Counted from the stretch's first letter, positions 1 to 5,949 are shown. The stretch: 5,949 nucleotides of DNA from JAJPJX01 sp964568355 (GCA_964568355.1 CAZMRK010000571.1:1-5949), one strand, 5' to 3'. Notes: a model not told the origin generated them from the letters alone. Program-made: numbers and translations.

Positions 1-201
1 TTCACTCCGATTCTGATGCTCCTGCGTCAGGCGACCTCCGGAGGCGTTCCGGTCTGGCAGCCCTGGGTGGGCTTGCTCGGGGTTCTCGTGTTTGCCGCGG
101 CCACGGTATGGGCCGCCTCCCGCATCTTCCGGACAGCCATCCTGATGCAAGGCAAGCCGCCGCAATTCGCCGAGATGCTGCGCTGGGCGCTCAAACCATA
201 G
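1..201 (+). CDS. ABC-2 type transporter permease, C-terminal end (5' partial)
   Basis: The reading frame is open from the first base and ends at TAG 199-201, giving 66 residues of a protein that begins upstream of the window. One clear membrane segment lies at about residues 22-44, followed by the motif RIFRTAILMQGKPP and a short basic, amphipathic tail ending in LRWALKP. That last-helix-plus-tail pattern is typical of NatB-like ABC-2 permeases, which form the membrane part of ABC exporters, so the protein probably ends in the cytoplasm. The ATG at position 16 is almost certainly internal, because the homology-like sequence continues upstream of it. The cognate ATPase would be expected upstream on the same strand, outside the window. 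The gene runs tail to tail with the small minus-strand gene, 5 bp apart, and no strong terminator separates them. The substrate is unknown. The call is family recognition by motif only. Confidence 0.72.
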   Translation, partial: FTPILMLLRQATSGGVPVWQPWVGLLGVLVFAAATVWAASRIFRTAILMQGKPPQFAEMLRWALKP

Positions 202-206
202 CGCGT

Positions 207-419
207 TCACCTGGCCGCATCGTCACTGCGGGCTGCTCCGCGCGAGCCGGTCGCCCAGTGCCAGCCGATCGCCAGAATCGGAATGGCGAGCGCCGCGCAG
301 GCCACCGCGTCCCAGATGCCGTCTTCGATTAGCGCCGTGATCAGGCCGAAAAGACTGGCCGCTCCCAGCCAGGAGGCGGCGCCATAAATCCTGCGGAAAT
401 TGCTTTTGCGGACGCTCAT
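207..419 (-). CDS. Small two-helix membrane protein, translationally coupled to the PepSY gene
   Basis: This 70-residue protein of unknown function starts MSVRKSNFRR, a basic N-terminus, followed by two hydrophobic stretches at about residues 15-32 and 36-54. A short acidic turn (IEDGIWD) joins them, and a polar tail with arginines and aspartates follows. The pattern suggests a two-pass inner-membrane protein with both ends in the cytoplasm. I chose the start at 419 because its ATG overlaps the stop of the PepSY gene (ATGA), the hallmark of translational coupling, and because GGGAG (426-430) sits 6 nt upstream. A longer frame to 503 would run through PepSY coding sequence and is unlikely. From memory, similar short proteins with a D/G-x-W-D-A turn accompany PepSY reductase-like genes in proteobacteria; this could not be searched. 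It could be a small subunit or stabiliser of the PepSY protein. Confidence 0.75.
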   Translation of the reverse strand: MSVRKSNFRRIYGAASWLGAASLFGLITALIEDGIWDAVACAALAIPILAIGWHWATGSRGAARSDDAAR

Positions 420-1573
420 GCCATGCTCCCGGCGCGGTTCCGCTCGGCCTCCACCAGTACATCCAGGTCCGCTTCGATAGGCGCCTTCCGCCGCTTGAGC
501 CAAAGGTAGAGCCCGCTACCAAGCACCAGGATGGTAATGAGGTCGAACAGCCCCCAGACGATCTTCAGCGTGAGCCCGCCGTAATCGCCGAAGTGCAGCG
601 GCTGGGATACCAGCAGCGCCGTGACATACCAGGGGAGGGTGCGATAGTCCGTCAGTTCTCCGGTGGCGGCATCCACCAGGACCGGAGTGTACAGGCGCGA
701 GCTGAAGGGCTCTCTGCCTCTCATGAAAACAGCGTAATGATGCGGGCTGGAAAGCACCGTGCCGGGAAATGCAATGAAGCCGGGCTCCTTATCGGGAGCG
801 GTGCGCCTGGCTACCAGCACCGCCTGTTCCACCGGGCACAGCTTCGCCACCGGCGGTTTCCCCTTGTACGGCGCGACCATGGCGCCCAATTGATCAAACT
901 GCCAGTACTTGATCACCAGGTCGGCCCACGTGTTGATGATTCCCGTCAAGCCCACCACCAGCGCCCAGACCACCGTGGCGATGCCCAGCAGGTTGTGCAG
1001 ATCGAACCATTTGATACGCGGGCTCTTTTGTTTGCGTACGGTGCCGAAATCCAGATTCCGCATGAACGGGCCGTATACGGCCACGCCGGAAACCACCGCC
1101 ACCACGAACAGAGCGCCCATGACCCCCATAAACAGCTTGCCGCCCAGCCCTGCAAACATATCGGTATGCAGGCGCAGCATGGTGTAAAGAAAGCCGCCTT
1201 TGATCTTCGGCTCGTGGAGCACGGCGCCGGTTCGCCGGTCGAAGTTCAGCACGCGGCTCACCAGTTCGGTGGCCGTGGGGCCAAAGCTCAGTGAGACCGC
1301 GTTGGGCTCATCCGGATCCCAGACCATATATTGCAAAAACAGGTTCCCGCACCTGGCCTTGCCCTCCTGGACAATGAGATCGAGCGTGGCCTTGGGCGCT
1401 CCCGCCGGCACCGTCTCCGGCGGCGGCACTTCGTCGCCCAGCATGCCTTCGATCTCGTGATGAAAGACCAGCGGCAGGCCGGTCAGGCACAAAAGCAGGA
1501 GAAACGCCGTCGAAATCAGGCTGGTCCACTTGTGGACCTGATACCAGGTACGAACTGTTTTCGCTTTCAACAC
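416..1573 (-). CDS. PepSY-associated TM helix protein, candidate ferric-siderophore reductase
   Basis: This is a 385-residue inner-membrane protein of the PepSY_TM (PiuB/FoxB-like) family. Four membrane segments are visible at about residues 17-37, 146-168, 193-214 and 335-357, with two periplasmic PepSY-like regions at about 60-120 and 246-312. Conserved histidines sit at helix edges: H14 in VHKW, H38 and H39 in FHHE, H136 in RLHTDMF, H193 in DLHNLLG and H327 in PLHFGDYGG. In FoxB-type relatives such histidines bind haem for ferric-siderophore reduction, so the same role is inferred here. The GTG at 1573 is preferred over the ATG at 1618: a strong Shine-Dalgarno sequence lies 7 nt before it, the family similarity begins right after it (VRTWYQVHKW), and the 15 extra residues would be encoded partly by the palindromic repeat. 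The gene follows the receptor gene by 89 bp and overlaps the small membrane protein gene by 4 bp. It looks complete and of normal length. Confidence 0.88.
   Translation of the reverse strand: MLKAKTVRTWYQVHKWTSLISTAFLLLLCLTGLPLVFHHEIEGMLGDEVPPPETVPAGAPKATLDLIVQEGKARCGNLFLQYMVWDPDEPNAVSLSFGPTATELVSRVLNFDRRTGAVLHEPKIKGGFLYTMLRLHTDMFAGLGGKLFMGVMGALFVVAVVSGVAVYGPFMRNLDFGTVRKQKSPRIKWFDLHNLLGIATVVWALVVGLTGIINTWADLVIKYWQFDQLGAMVAPYKGKPPVAKLCPVEQAVLVARRTAPDKEPGFIAFPGTVLSSPHHYAVFMRGREPFSSRLYTPVLVDAATGELTDYRTLPWYVTALLVSQPLHFGDYGGLTLKIVWGLFDLITILVLGSGLYLWLKRRKAPIEADLDVLVEAERNRAGSMA
426..430 (-). promoter_or_regulatory. Ribosome binding site of the small membrane protein
   Basis: GGGAG on the minus strand lies 6 nt upstream of the ATG at 419 and inside the last codons of the PepSY gene. 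It supports the short 70-residue start and, with the ATGA overlap, coupled translation of the two genes. Confidence 0.55.
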
Positions 1574-1580
1574 CGATCTG

Positions 1581-1588
1581 CCCTCCCC
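1581..1588 (-). promoter_or_regulatory. Strong ribosome binding site that fixes the GTG start of the PepSY gene
   Basis: On the minus strand GGGGAGGG is followed after 7 nt (CAGATCG) by GTG at 1573. This near-ideal Shine-Dalgarno sequence is the main reason for choosing GTG over the upstream ATG at 1618. It sits 11 nt beyond the base of the large hairpin at 1600-1662, so it would stay exposed if that hairpin folds in the mRNA. Confidence 0.7.
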
Positions 1589-1599
1589 AGAAAAACGAT

Positions 1600-1662
1600 G
1601 CAGAACGGGGACTGGCACGAATTTTGCCGCATTTGCGAAATTCGTGCCTGTCCCCGATCTGC
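1600..1662. repeat. 63-bp imperfect palindrome, REP/MITE-like or attenuator hairpin
   Basis: Arms 1600-1624 and 1638-1662 pair at 23 of 25 positions, the exceptions being A/A at 1605/1657 and T/T at 1613/1649. The 13-nt loop at 1625-1637 can itself form a CGC/GCG mini-stem (1628-1630 with 1635-1637), leaving a TGC bulge. The outer part of the core arm reads GGGGACTGGCACGAATTT. The element starts at the base directly after the receptor stop codon (1663-1665) and almost fills the gap before the PepSY gene. On the minus strand the stem is followed after 4 nt by TTTTT (1591-1595), so partial termination is possible. Length, bulge and mismatches fit REP-type elements mobilised by Y1 (RAYT) transposases. 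From memory, GGGGACAGGCACG-type arms recur in acidobacterial genomes; copy number could not be checked. Confidence 0.8.
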
Positions 1663-4600
1663 CTAAAATTGGAGCTTAAGCGCAAGCTGCATCGATCTCG
1701 GCCCGCCCACCTGGTACAGCGGATTGAGCCCGCCAAGCTGCCCGTTGAGCGTCGTCGAAGCCAGCCCGAAGGCGGGATCGGCGAGCTGGTTGTAATAGGT
1801 GCCGAAATTGGCGTGATTCAGCAGGTTGAATGCTTCCGCGCGGAACTGCAGGTGCAGCCGCTCGCTGAGCGTGAAGGCTCGCCGCAGCGCGACGTCCAAC
1901 TGAACCGATCCCAGGCCGTTGGCGATATTGCGGCCGAGATTTCCCTGCACGCCTTCCGCCGTCGCCGAGAATGCCGCGGGATTGATGCGCGTTCCGCCCG
2001 GCGCGCGCGGGTCACTGATATAGAGCGGCTGCCCCGCCACGCGGTCGGGCTGGAAATCCAGGTTGGCGCCCGTGCCCGGATCCACCCCTGAATAACCGAT
2101 CACATTGATCGGCGCGCCGGAGCGGGCAAAGAGCCTCGCGTCAGTCGACCAGTTCCCCAGCACCGCCGTAAGGAACCGGTTGGGATAACGGCTGGGAATA
2201 TTGTAAGTGGCTGCCATCTGGAAGTTATGCCGGAGATCGAAATCGGAGTTGCCGCGCAGCAGCCGGCCCAGCGTGAAATTGCTGGAGGCGGTATCGATGG
2301 AATGCGACCAGTTATAGGAAGCCAGCACCTGCAGCCCGTGCGAAAGGCGATGCATCCACTGCACCTGGAGCGCATGGTAGTCCGAGCTGGCAATGTTCTG
2401 CGTCAGGGCCATCGCCAGCGTGTAGAATCCCGGCGCGGGCGTAAAGTTCGGATTGCCCAGTACGCCGGGGTAGTAGTTGAGCTGGGCCAGGAGCCGCCGT
2501 CCCGCCGACCCCACATAGTTGACCGTCAGCGTTTGCATGGAACCCAATCCTTGTTCCACCGCGAAATTCCACTGCGCGGTGTAGGGAAGCTTCAGGTGCG
2601 GATCGAAGGCGGTTACGACGGACGTGTAAGGTGGATCTCCGCTTGCCGGCGGAATCGCATCGATCTGCGCCTGCGTGATCGGAAACGGAGAGTTGAAGAG
2701 CGCCGTGGTGGTGATACCGACGCCATAAAAATATCCTCGGGAAGCAAGCGCCGTGCCCATGTCGTAGAAGACGCCGGCGCCCGCGCGCAGTACGGTATCG
2801 AAGCCCGGATTCTGTCGCAACAGATAGGCGACTCCCAGCCGTGGCGCGAAGTTCTTATAGGTGGTCTTCCAAAGCGGCGTTCCCGGGACGACTTTGCTCG
2901 TCGAGAGATCGGAGATCTGATCGACGGTATAAGGCTGGTGGCCGTCGGCGTCGTGCGGCGCCGGATTCACATCCCAGCGCAGGCCCAGCGACAGGCTCAG
3001 CCGCGAGGTTGCCTTCCAGTCATCTTGCAGAAACAGGGAGAAATTATCGTAAATCGGTTTCATGTCCACCGCGGTGCGGAAGACCCGCAGAATGCCGGGA
3101 GTGTTGCTGAGAATGCTGGCCTGATCGAAATACCCTACCTGCGTATACGCGCTGGGCAGGGGAGCGTTGTTGAGAATCCGCCGGTAGTCCGCGCCCCATT
3201 TCAAACTGTGGCGTCCCAGCGAGAAGCTCATCGCTTCCACCAGGTTTAACTGGCGTTGGAGGCTGCGGGAGGGGCTCACTCCGTAGGTGGGAAAGCGCGC
3301 CCCCGGAATCCGGAAGTAAAGCCACGCTACCGAGCTTCCATCGGCGCGCGGGATGGCCGAATCCGGCAGGGGCACGGCTCCTCCGAAATCATCGATCGTA
3401 GAATGCGAGATCGTGTCGTTCCAGGTGTAATTGAATCGCAAATCGCTGTTCAGCCGGGGACTCAAAATATTGGTCGAGCCGGCAGTCAGCGTCTTTATGT
3501 TCACATCCTGCGAGGTCAATTCGGAAAGTCCCATGGTCGATCGGGTCACGACATTCGAAGGAGCCGTACTGAAGCGCCCGAACAGTTTGAAATTGGTGCT
3601 GACGCTGTGATCCATTCGGATGCTGGTGCTGTCGAGCGAACTCGGGCTGGAATAGCCGGAGACGAAATACGCGTTCCCCGTGGGCGCCAGGCCGCCGTTC
3701 GGCAGCGGAAACGCGTTCAGGTAGGGGCGTAATTCGGCAGGCGCTTCCTGCCGGACGGCCAGGGTCGGCACCTCGGTCGAGATCGCCGGCTGCGGCGACC
3801 GGAGCCGCATCCCTTCGTAGGAAAAGAAGAAAAAGGTGCGATCCCGCCCGTTGTAGATCTTGGGGAGAAGCAGGGGGCCGCCGAACGTGCCGCCGAAATC
3901 GTTCTGCCGGGTTGTCTGTTTCGGCAAGCCATTTGCATTATCGAACCAGTTGGCCGCATCCAGTTTGTCGTTGCGGAAGTAGTCGTAAAGCGACCCGTGA
4001 TACTGATTCGTACCGGATCGCGTGGTGAAGGAGAACTGCCCTCCCGGAGTCCGGCCGTACTCGGCGGAGTAAGTGGACGTGGTGGCGCGGAACTCCGCCA
4101 GGGCGTCCACCGAGACCATGCTCTGCGTGGTTCCAAGCGCCGTCTGCCCCGGCAGCGCGCCCGCGTATCCGGCGCCATAGCCCAGGTTCACCCCCGCCGT
4201 CGAACCGGTATTCACGCTGACGCCGTCGACAGTGAAGTAATTCGCCTCTGCGCGCTGCCCGTTCACGCTGATGCCCCCGCTCTGCGTCGATCCCTGAGAG
4301 GGAACCACCGAGACCCCCGGCACCATCGTCATCAGCGATTGAAAACTGCGCCCGTTGAGCGGAATATTCTCGACAAACTGCCGGTCTACAATCGTGCTGA
4401 CGCTGGCATCCACCGTGTTGATCGAGACACCGCTGCCGTCCACGGTGATGGTCTGATTGGTGGTGCCCACGCTCAGTTCGATGGTGATGGAGATCTTGGC
4501 GGCAACCTCCAGCTTGACGTTCTCCATCAGCTTGGCGTCGAAGCCCGGCGCGCCGGCCGTAAGGCTGTAGATGCCCGCCGGCAGCGGTGGCAGGAGATAC

Positions 4601-4809
4601 ACCCCGGATGGATTGGTGGTCGTGCTCTGTTTGACATTCGTCGAACGGTTCACAGCCGTGACGGTGGCTCCCGAGATCACCGCCCCCGTCTGGTCCTTCA
4701 CGAAGCCGGACACTTCAGCCTGCTGGGCGAATGCGGCGCCTGCCGCGAGGACCAGCGCAAAAAGAAGAGAGACGGCACGGCCGCGCTCTTGGGATTTCGA
4801 TGAGTTCAT
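1663..4809 (-). CDS. TonB-dependent receptor-like outer-membrane protein with carboxypeptidase-regulatory domain (Oar-like)
   Basis: This 1048-residue protein has the full acidobacterial Oar-like architecture. A signal peptide covers residues 1-28, with hydrophobic core AVSLLFALVLAAGAA and probable cleavage after AFA. A CarboxypepD_reg beta-sandwich follows at about 33-112 (VSGFVKDQTGAVISGATVT, then AGIYSLTAGAPGF). A plug domain runs from about 135 to 250, with FVENIPLNGRSFQSL and the VNGQR..NYFTVDGVSVN motif. The rest is a long beta-barrel with alternating aromatic strands, ending in KLQF; a terminal Phe is the usual Bam recognition residue. No canonical TonB box is obvious, although TITVDG near residue 120 is a candidate. 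Members are thought to import or bind large ligands such as chelates, glycans or peptides; the substrate is unknown here. The ATG at 4809 is the only start that gives a proper signal peptide, but it lacks a clear Shine-Dalgarno sequence. The gene heads a probable unit with the downstream PepSY gene. Confidence 0.92.
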   Translation of the reverse strand: MNSSKSQERGRAVSLLFALVLAAGAAFAQQAEVSGFVKDQTGAVISGATVTAVNRSTNVKQSTTTNPSGVYLLPPLPAGIYSLTAGAPGFDAKLMENVKLEVAAKISITIELSVGTTNQTITVDGSGVSINTVDASVSTIVDRQFVENIPLNGRSFQSLMTMVPGVSVVPSQGSTQSGGISVNGQRAEANYFTVDGVSVNTGSTAGVNLGYGAGYAGALPGQTALGTTQSMVSVDALAEFRATTSTYSAEYGRTPGGQFSFTTRSGTNQYHGSLYDYFRNDKLDAANWFDNANGLPKQTTRQNDFGGTFGGPLLLPKIYNGRDRTFFFFSYEGMRLRSPQPAISTEVPTLAVRQEAPAELRPYLNAFPLPNGGLAPTGNAYFVSGYSSPSSLDSTSIRMDHSVSTNFKLFGRFSTAPSNVVTRSTMGLSELTSQDVNIKTLTAGSTNILSPRLNSDLRFNYTWNDTISHSTIDDFGGAVPLPDSAIPRADGSSVAWLYFRIPGARFPTYGVSPSRSLQRQLNLVEAMSFSLGRHSLKWGADYRRILNNAPLPSAYTQVGYFDQASILSNTPGILRVFRTAVDMKPIYDNFSLFLQDDWKATSRLSLSLGLRWDVNPAPHDADGHQPYTVDQISDLSTSKVVPGTPLWKTTYKNFAPRLGVAYLLRQNPGFDTVLRAGAGVFYDMGTALASRGYFYGVGITTTALFNSPFPITQAQIDAIPPASGDPPYTSVVTAFDPHLKLPYTAQWNFAVEQGLGSMQTLTVNYVGSAGRRLLAQLNYYPGVLGNPNFTPAPGFYTLAMALTQNIASSDYHALQVQWMHRLSHGLQVLASYNWSHSIDTASSNFTLGRLLRGNSDFDLRHNFQMAATYNIPSRYPNRFLTAVLGNWSTDARLFARSGAPINVIGYSGVDPGTGANLDFQPDRVAGQPLYISDPRAPGGTRINPAAFSATAEGVQGNLGRNIANGLGSVQLDVALRRAFTLSERLHLQFRAEAFNLLNHANFGTYYNQLADPAFGLASTTLNGQLGGLNPLYQVGGPRSMQLALKLQF

Positions 4810-4863
4810 AGATTCGGAGTGTTTTCCCCAGTTTCGTCAACTGCAATTCACTTGCAAAAAGTC

Positions 4864-4893
4864 ATTCTACACGGATCTGGACGAATATGGAAA
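4864..4893 (-). promoter_or_regulatory. Possible sigma-70-type promoter of the receptor gene
   Basis: On the minus strand a good -10 (TAGAAT, 4869-4864) lies 18 nt after a moderate -35 (TTTCCA, 4893-4888, 4 of 6 matches). Transcription would start near 4857 and leave a leader of about 48 nt before the ATG at 4809. The leader has no strong ribosome binding site; the nearest purine run, GGGGAAAA, begins about 20 nt upstream of the start. It is a weak prediction from sequence alone, and acidobacterial promoters often differ from this consensus. Confidence 0.3.
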
Positions 4894-4938
4894 TCCACCC
4901 CGTTCCAGGAGGGACAGACTAAACCGGTGCTGGTCAGC

Positions 4939-4952
4939 TTGATTCTTATCAA
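4939..4952. repeat. Inverted repeat TTGAT-N4-ATCAA, possible operator
   Basis: TTGAT and ATCAA flank TCTT, giving a perfect 5-bp dyad. It lies about 46 bp upstream of the proposed -35 of the receptor gene. On the minus strand it reads TTGATAAGAATCAA, which shares GATAA with half-sites of Fur boxes but is not a convincing full match. It is A/T-rich, unlike the GC-rich hairpins next to it, so it could be a regulator site rather than part of that cluster. Confidence 0.3.
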
Positions 4953-4961
4953 ACCCGTAGC

Positions 4962-5102
4962 GCCCGCTTCATCGGGCAGCGTCGACACTCCTGTCGACGT
5001 TCCTCTTGCGGCAGAAACCGGTGGGGCCGGCTTCCGCCGGCGCTGGACTTCAGTCAGGCAAACCGTGCACCGGTTAAAACCGGCGCGCAGGTTGAAACCT
5101 GC
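4962..5102. repeat. Cluster of six tight-loop hairpin units with different stems and similar tetraloops
   Basis: Six consecutive dyads were read directly. Unit 1, 4962-4977, has GCCCG/CGGGC arms around TTCA with one mismatched pair. Unit 2, 4980-4999, has perfect 8-bp arms (CGTCGACA) around CTCC. Unit 3, 5026-5041, has GCCGGC arms around TTCC. Unit 4, 5042-5059, has a GAC/GTC core around TTCA, plus outer GC pairs with one wobble and one mismatch. Unit 5, 5070-5083, has CCGGT/ACCGG around TAAA, with further outer GC pairs across one mismatch. Unit 6, 5087-5102, has GCAGGT/ACCTGC around TGAA. The stems have unrelated sequences, while the loops are of one kind, with the last two in the opposite orientation. 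From memory, interspersed TTCA/TGAA-loop palindromes are common in Acidobacteriota and some other phyla. The function is unknown; termination for the NmrA gene or a transcribed structured RNA are both possible. Confidence 0.7.
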
Positions 5103-5217
5103 CCAACTTTGTAACATAGTAGTACTCGTGTAAGTGACCGTTCGGCAGCAACGTGGCCTTCAGACATTGGGACAGCACCCCAGGACCGCGCGGCCGCTCG
5201 TGGCGACGTACCCGCCC

Positions 5218-5949
5218 CTACGACAGAAACGCCTCCCTGTAGTCCGCGGCGAACTCCTGAAACGCGCGCGGCGGCCGTCCGGTAACATCCTGGACCGCGG
5301 TCGATATGTCAGCCGCCTCTCCTCTTCGATAATGCGCATAGTCCTCGATCAAACCGTCTGCCTGCCACTCCGGAATGCCGAAACGCAGCAGTTCTTCGCG
5401 CATGATGTTTTCGGGCACATCGAAGAACGAAACAGTCCGTCCCAACACACTCGTCAACTGGGATGCCATCTCCGCATGCGTGATCGCCTCGGGACCCGTG
5501 ATGTCATACGTCTTGCCCTCATGCCCGGACTCGGTCAACGCTGCTGCGGCCACCTCCGCGATGTCGCGCACGTCCACAATACTGACTGCCGCATGGCCGG
5601 CCGGTGCGAAAAATGCGCCCTTTGATGCAATCGATGATCGGAATCCGAGCAGGCCCTGCATAAACAAATTCGGACGCAGGTGGGTGAATGCCATGCCCGA
5701 GGCGCCAATCGCGTTCTCCACCACCGCGTGATAGCGCAGAAAACGGACCGGAGACTGCCGCGCTGCGTGCAATTGCGAAAGGTAGACAATGTGCCGCACG
5801 CCGGCCGCCCGCGCTTGCTCCACGAAGCCGAGTTGCTGCGCTTCCACGCGCTCGGTCGAGTTGGTGGTGAGAAATGCGCGGCTCACTCCTGTCAGCGCCA
5901 GGCGGATGCTGGCCGCATCATCGAAATCCGCCGTTACGTATTCGACGCC
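5218..5949 (-). CDS. NmrA-like atypical SDR family NAD(P)-binding protein (5' partial)
   Basis: The frame is open from the window edge to TAG at 5218-5220, giving 243 residues of an atypical short-chain dehydrogenase of the NmrA/azoreductase/QorB-like type. The first visible residues, GVEYVTADFDDAASI, match the strand carrying the D-x-D/D pair after the cofactor-binding start, so the GxxGxxG Rossmann motif and roughly 40-50 residues lie outside the window. Other family marks are VRHIVYLS (about 51-58), LRPNLFMQ (about 91-98), VDVRDIAEVA (about 125-134) and YDITGPEAIT (about 148-157), followed by a C-terminal substrate-binding region. Members are cytoplasmic and bind NAD(P)(H); some reduce quinones or azo dyes, others only sense redox state. 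The substrate is not predictable. A GTG at 5886 is in frame but internal, because the family sequence continues upstream of it. There is no evidence of a functional link to the receptor gene 408 bp downstream. Confidence 0.88.
   Translation of the reverse strand, partial: GVEYVTADFDDAASIRLALTGVSRAFLTTNSTERVEAQQLGFVEQARAAGVRHIVYLSQLHAARQSPVRFLRYHAVVENAIGASGMAFTHLRPNLFMQGLLGFRSSIASKGAFFAPAGHAAVSIVDVRDIAEVAAAALTESGHEGKTYDITGPEAITHAEMASQLTSVLGRTVSFFDVPENIMREELLRFGIPEWQADGLIEDYAHYRRGEAADISTAVQDVTGRPPRAFQEFAADYREAFLS

Larger units (their letters stand above)
4810..5217. other. 408-bp intergenic region, no gene, rich in inverted repeats
   Basis: No frame here has coding character; the open frames that cross it run through palindromic DNA and lack recognisable sequence. 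From left to right it holds the receptor leader and possible promoter (4810-4893), an inverted repeat (4939-4952), a dense cluster of six small hairpins (4962-5102), and a 115-bp tail up to the NmrA stop codon. In the tail I see only an AT-richer patch around 5105-5135 and a GC-rich stretch containing the palindrome GCGGCCGC (5190-5197). Both flanking genes read leftwards, so the region is at once the 3' flank of the NmrA-type gene and the upstream region of the receptor gene. Confidence 0.7.

Noticed and set aside
187..204. Hairpin GCGCT/AGCGC around the permease stop codon as a terminator
   Set aside because: Only 5 bp of stem with an 8-nt loop, and no T-run on either strand.
420..503. Longer version of the small membrane protein starting at 503
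   Set aside because: The extension lies wholly in another frame of PepSY coding sequence; the ATGA overlap and ribosome binding site favour 419.
1574..1618. N-terminal extension of the PepSY protein from the ATG at 1618 (400 residues)
   Set aside because: The extra residues are partly encoded by the palindromic repeat and do not look like the family, while GTG 1573 has a strong ribosome binding site and starts exactly where the family sequence begins.
2227..3249. 340-codon open frame on the plus strand inside the receptor gene, and the similar ones at 593-1294 and 3997-4803
   Set aside because: They are antisense to well-supported genes, are rich in Arg/Gly/His as expected for high-GC shadow frames, and show no recognisable domain.
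4962..5102. CRISPR array
   Set aside because: The dyads have different stem sequences and irregular spacing, with no conserved direct repeat or uniform spacers and no cas genes nearby.
4848..5133. Open frames on both strands in the intergenic region (about 89-104 codons)
   Set aside because: They run through the hairpin cluster, lack a ribosome binding site and have no protein-like pattern; the palindromic DNA explains the lack of stops.
5190..5197. GCGGCCGC palindrome as a functional site
   Set aside because: An 8-bp GC palindrome is expected by chance in DNA of this composition and has no supporting context.

Overview
The window is high-GC bacterial DNA. It most resembles an Acidobacteriota chromosome of the Solibacter/Bryobacterales kind. 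That is inferred from two things: an Oar-like TonB-dependent receptor with an N-terminal carboxypeptidase-regulatory domain (a family greatly expanded in that phylum), and intergenic DNA rich in short inverted repeats. No rRNA, tRNA, CRISPR array, transposase gene or phage gene is visible.

Layout: positions 1-201 (+) hold the last 66 codons of an ABC-2 type transporter permease. It converges, 5 bp apart, on a minus-strand block running right to left: an NmrA-type NAD(P)-binding protein (5218 to beyond 5949, 5' end missing), a 408-bp intergenic region, a 1048-residue TonB-dependent receptor-like outer-membrane protein (1663-4809), an 89-bp gap filled by a large hairpin, a PepSY-associated membrane protein (416-1573), and a 70-residue two-helix membrane protein (207-419) whose start overlaps the previous stop as ATGA.

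The receptor, PepSY protein and small membrane protein look like one functional unit. The receptor would bring a ligand, perhaps a ferric chelate, across the outer membrane. The PepSY protein keeps the conserved histidines of inner-membrane ferric-siderophore reductases and could act on it there. The small protein is probably a translationally coupled accessory. The substrate cannot be read from the sequence. The NmrA-type gene is probably a separate unit.

The most unusual DNA is non-coding. The first item is a 63-bp imperfect palindrome (1600-1662), 23 of 25 positions paired, starting directly after the receptor stop codon and resembling a REP/MITE-type element. The second is a cluster of six consecutive small hairpins (4962-5102) whose stems differ completely in sequence while their tetraloops stay similar (TTCA, CTCC, TTCC, TTCA, TAAA, TGAA). 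I see no convincing new protein system; the genes are recognisable families.
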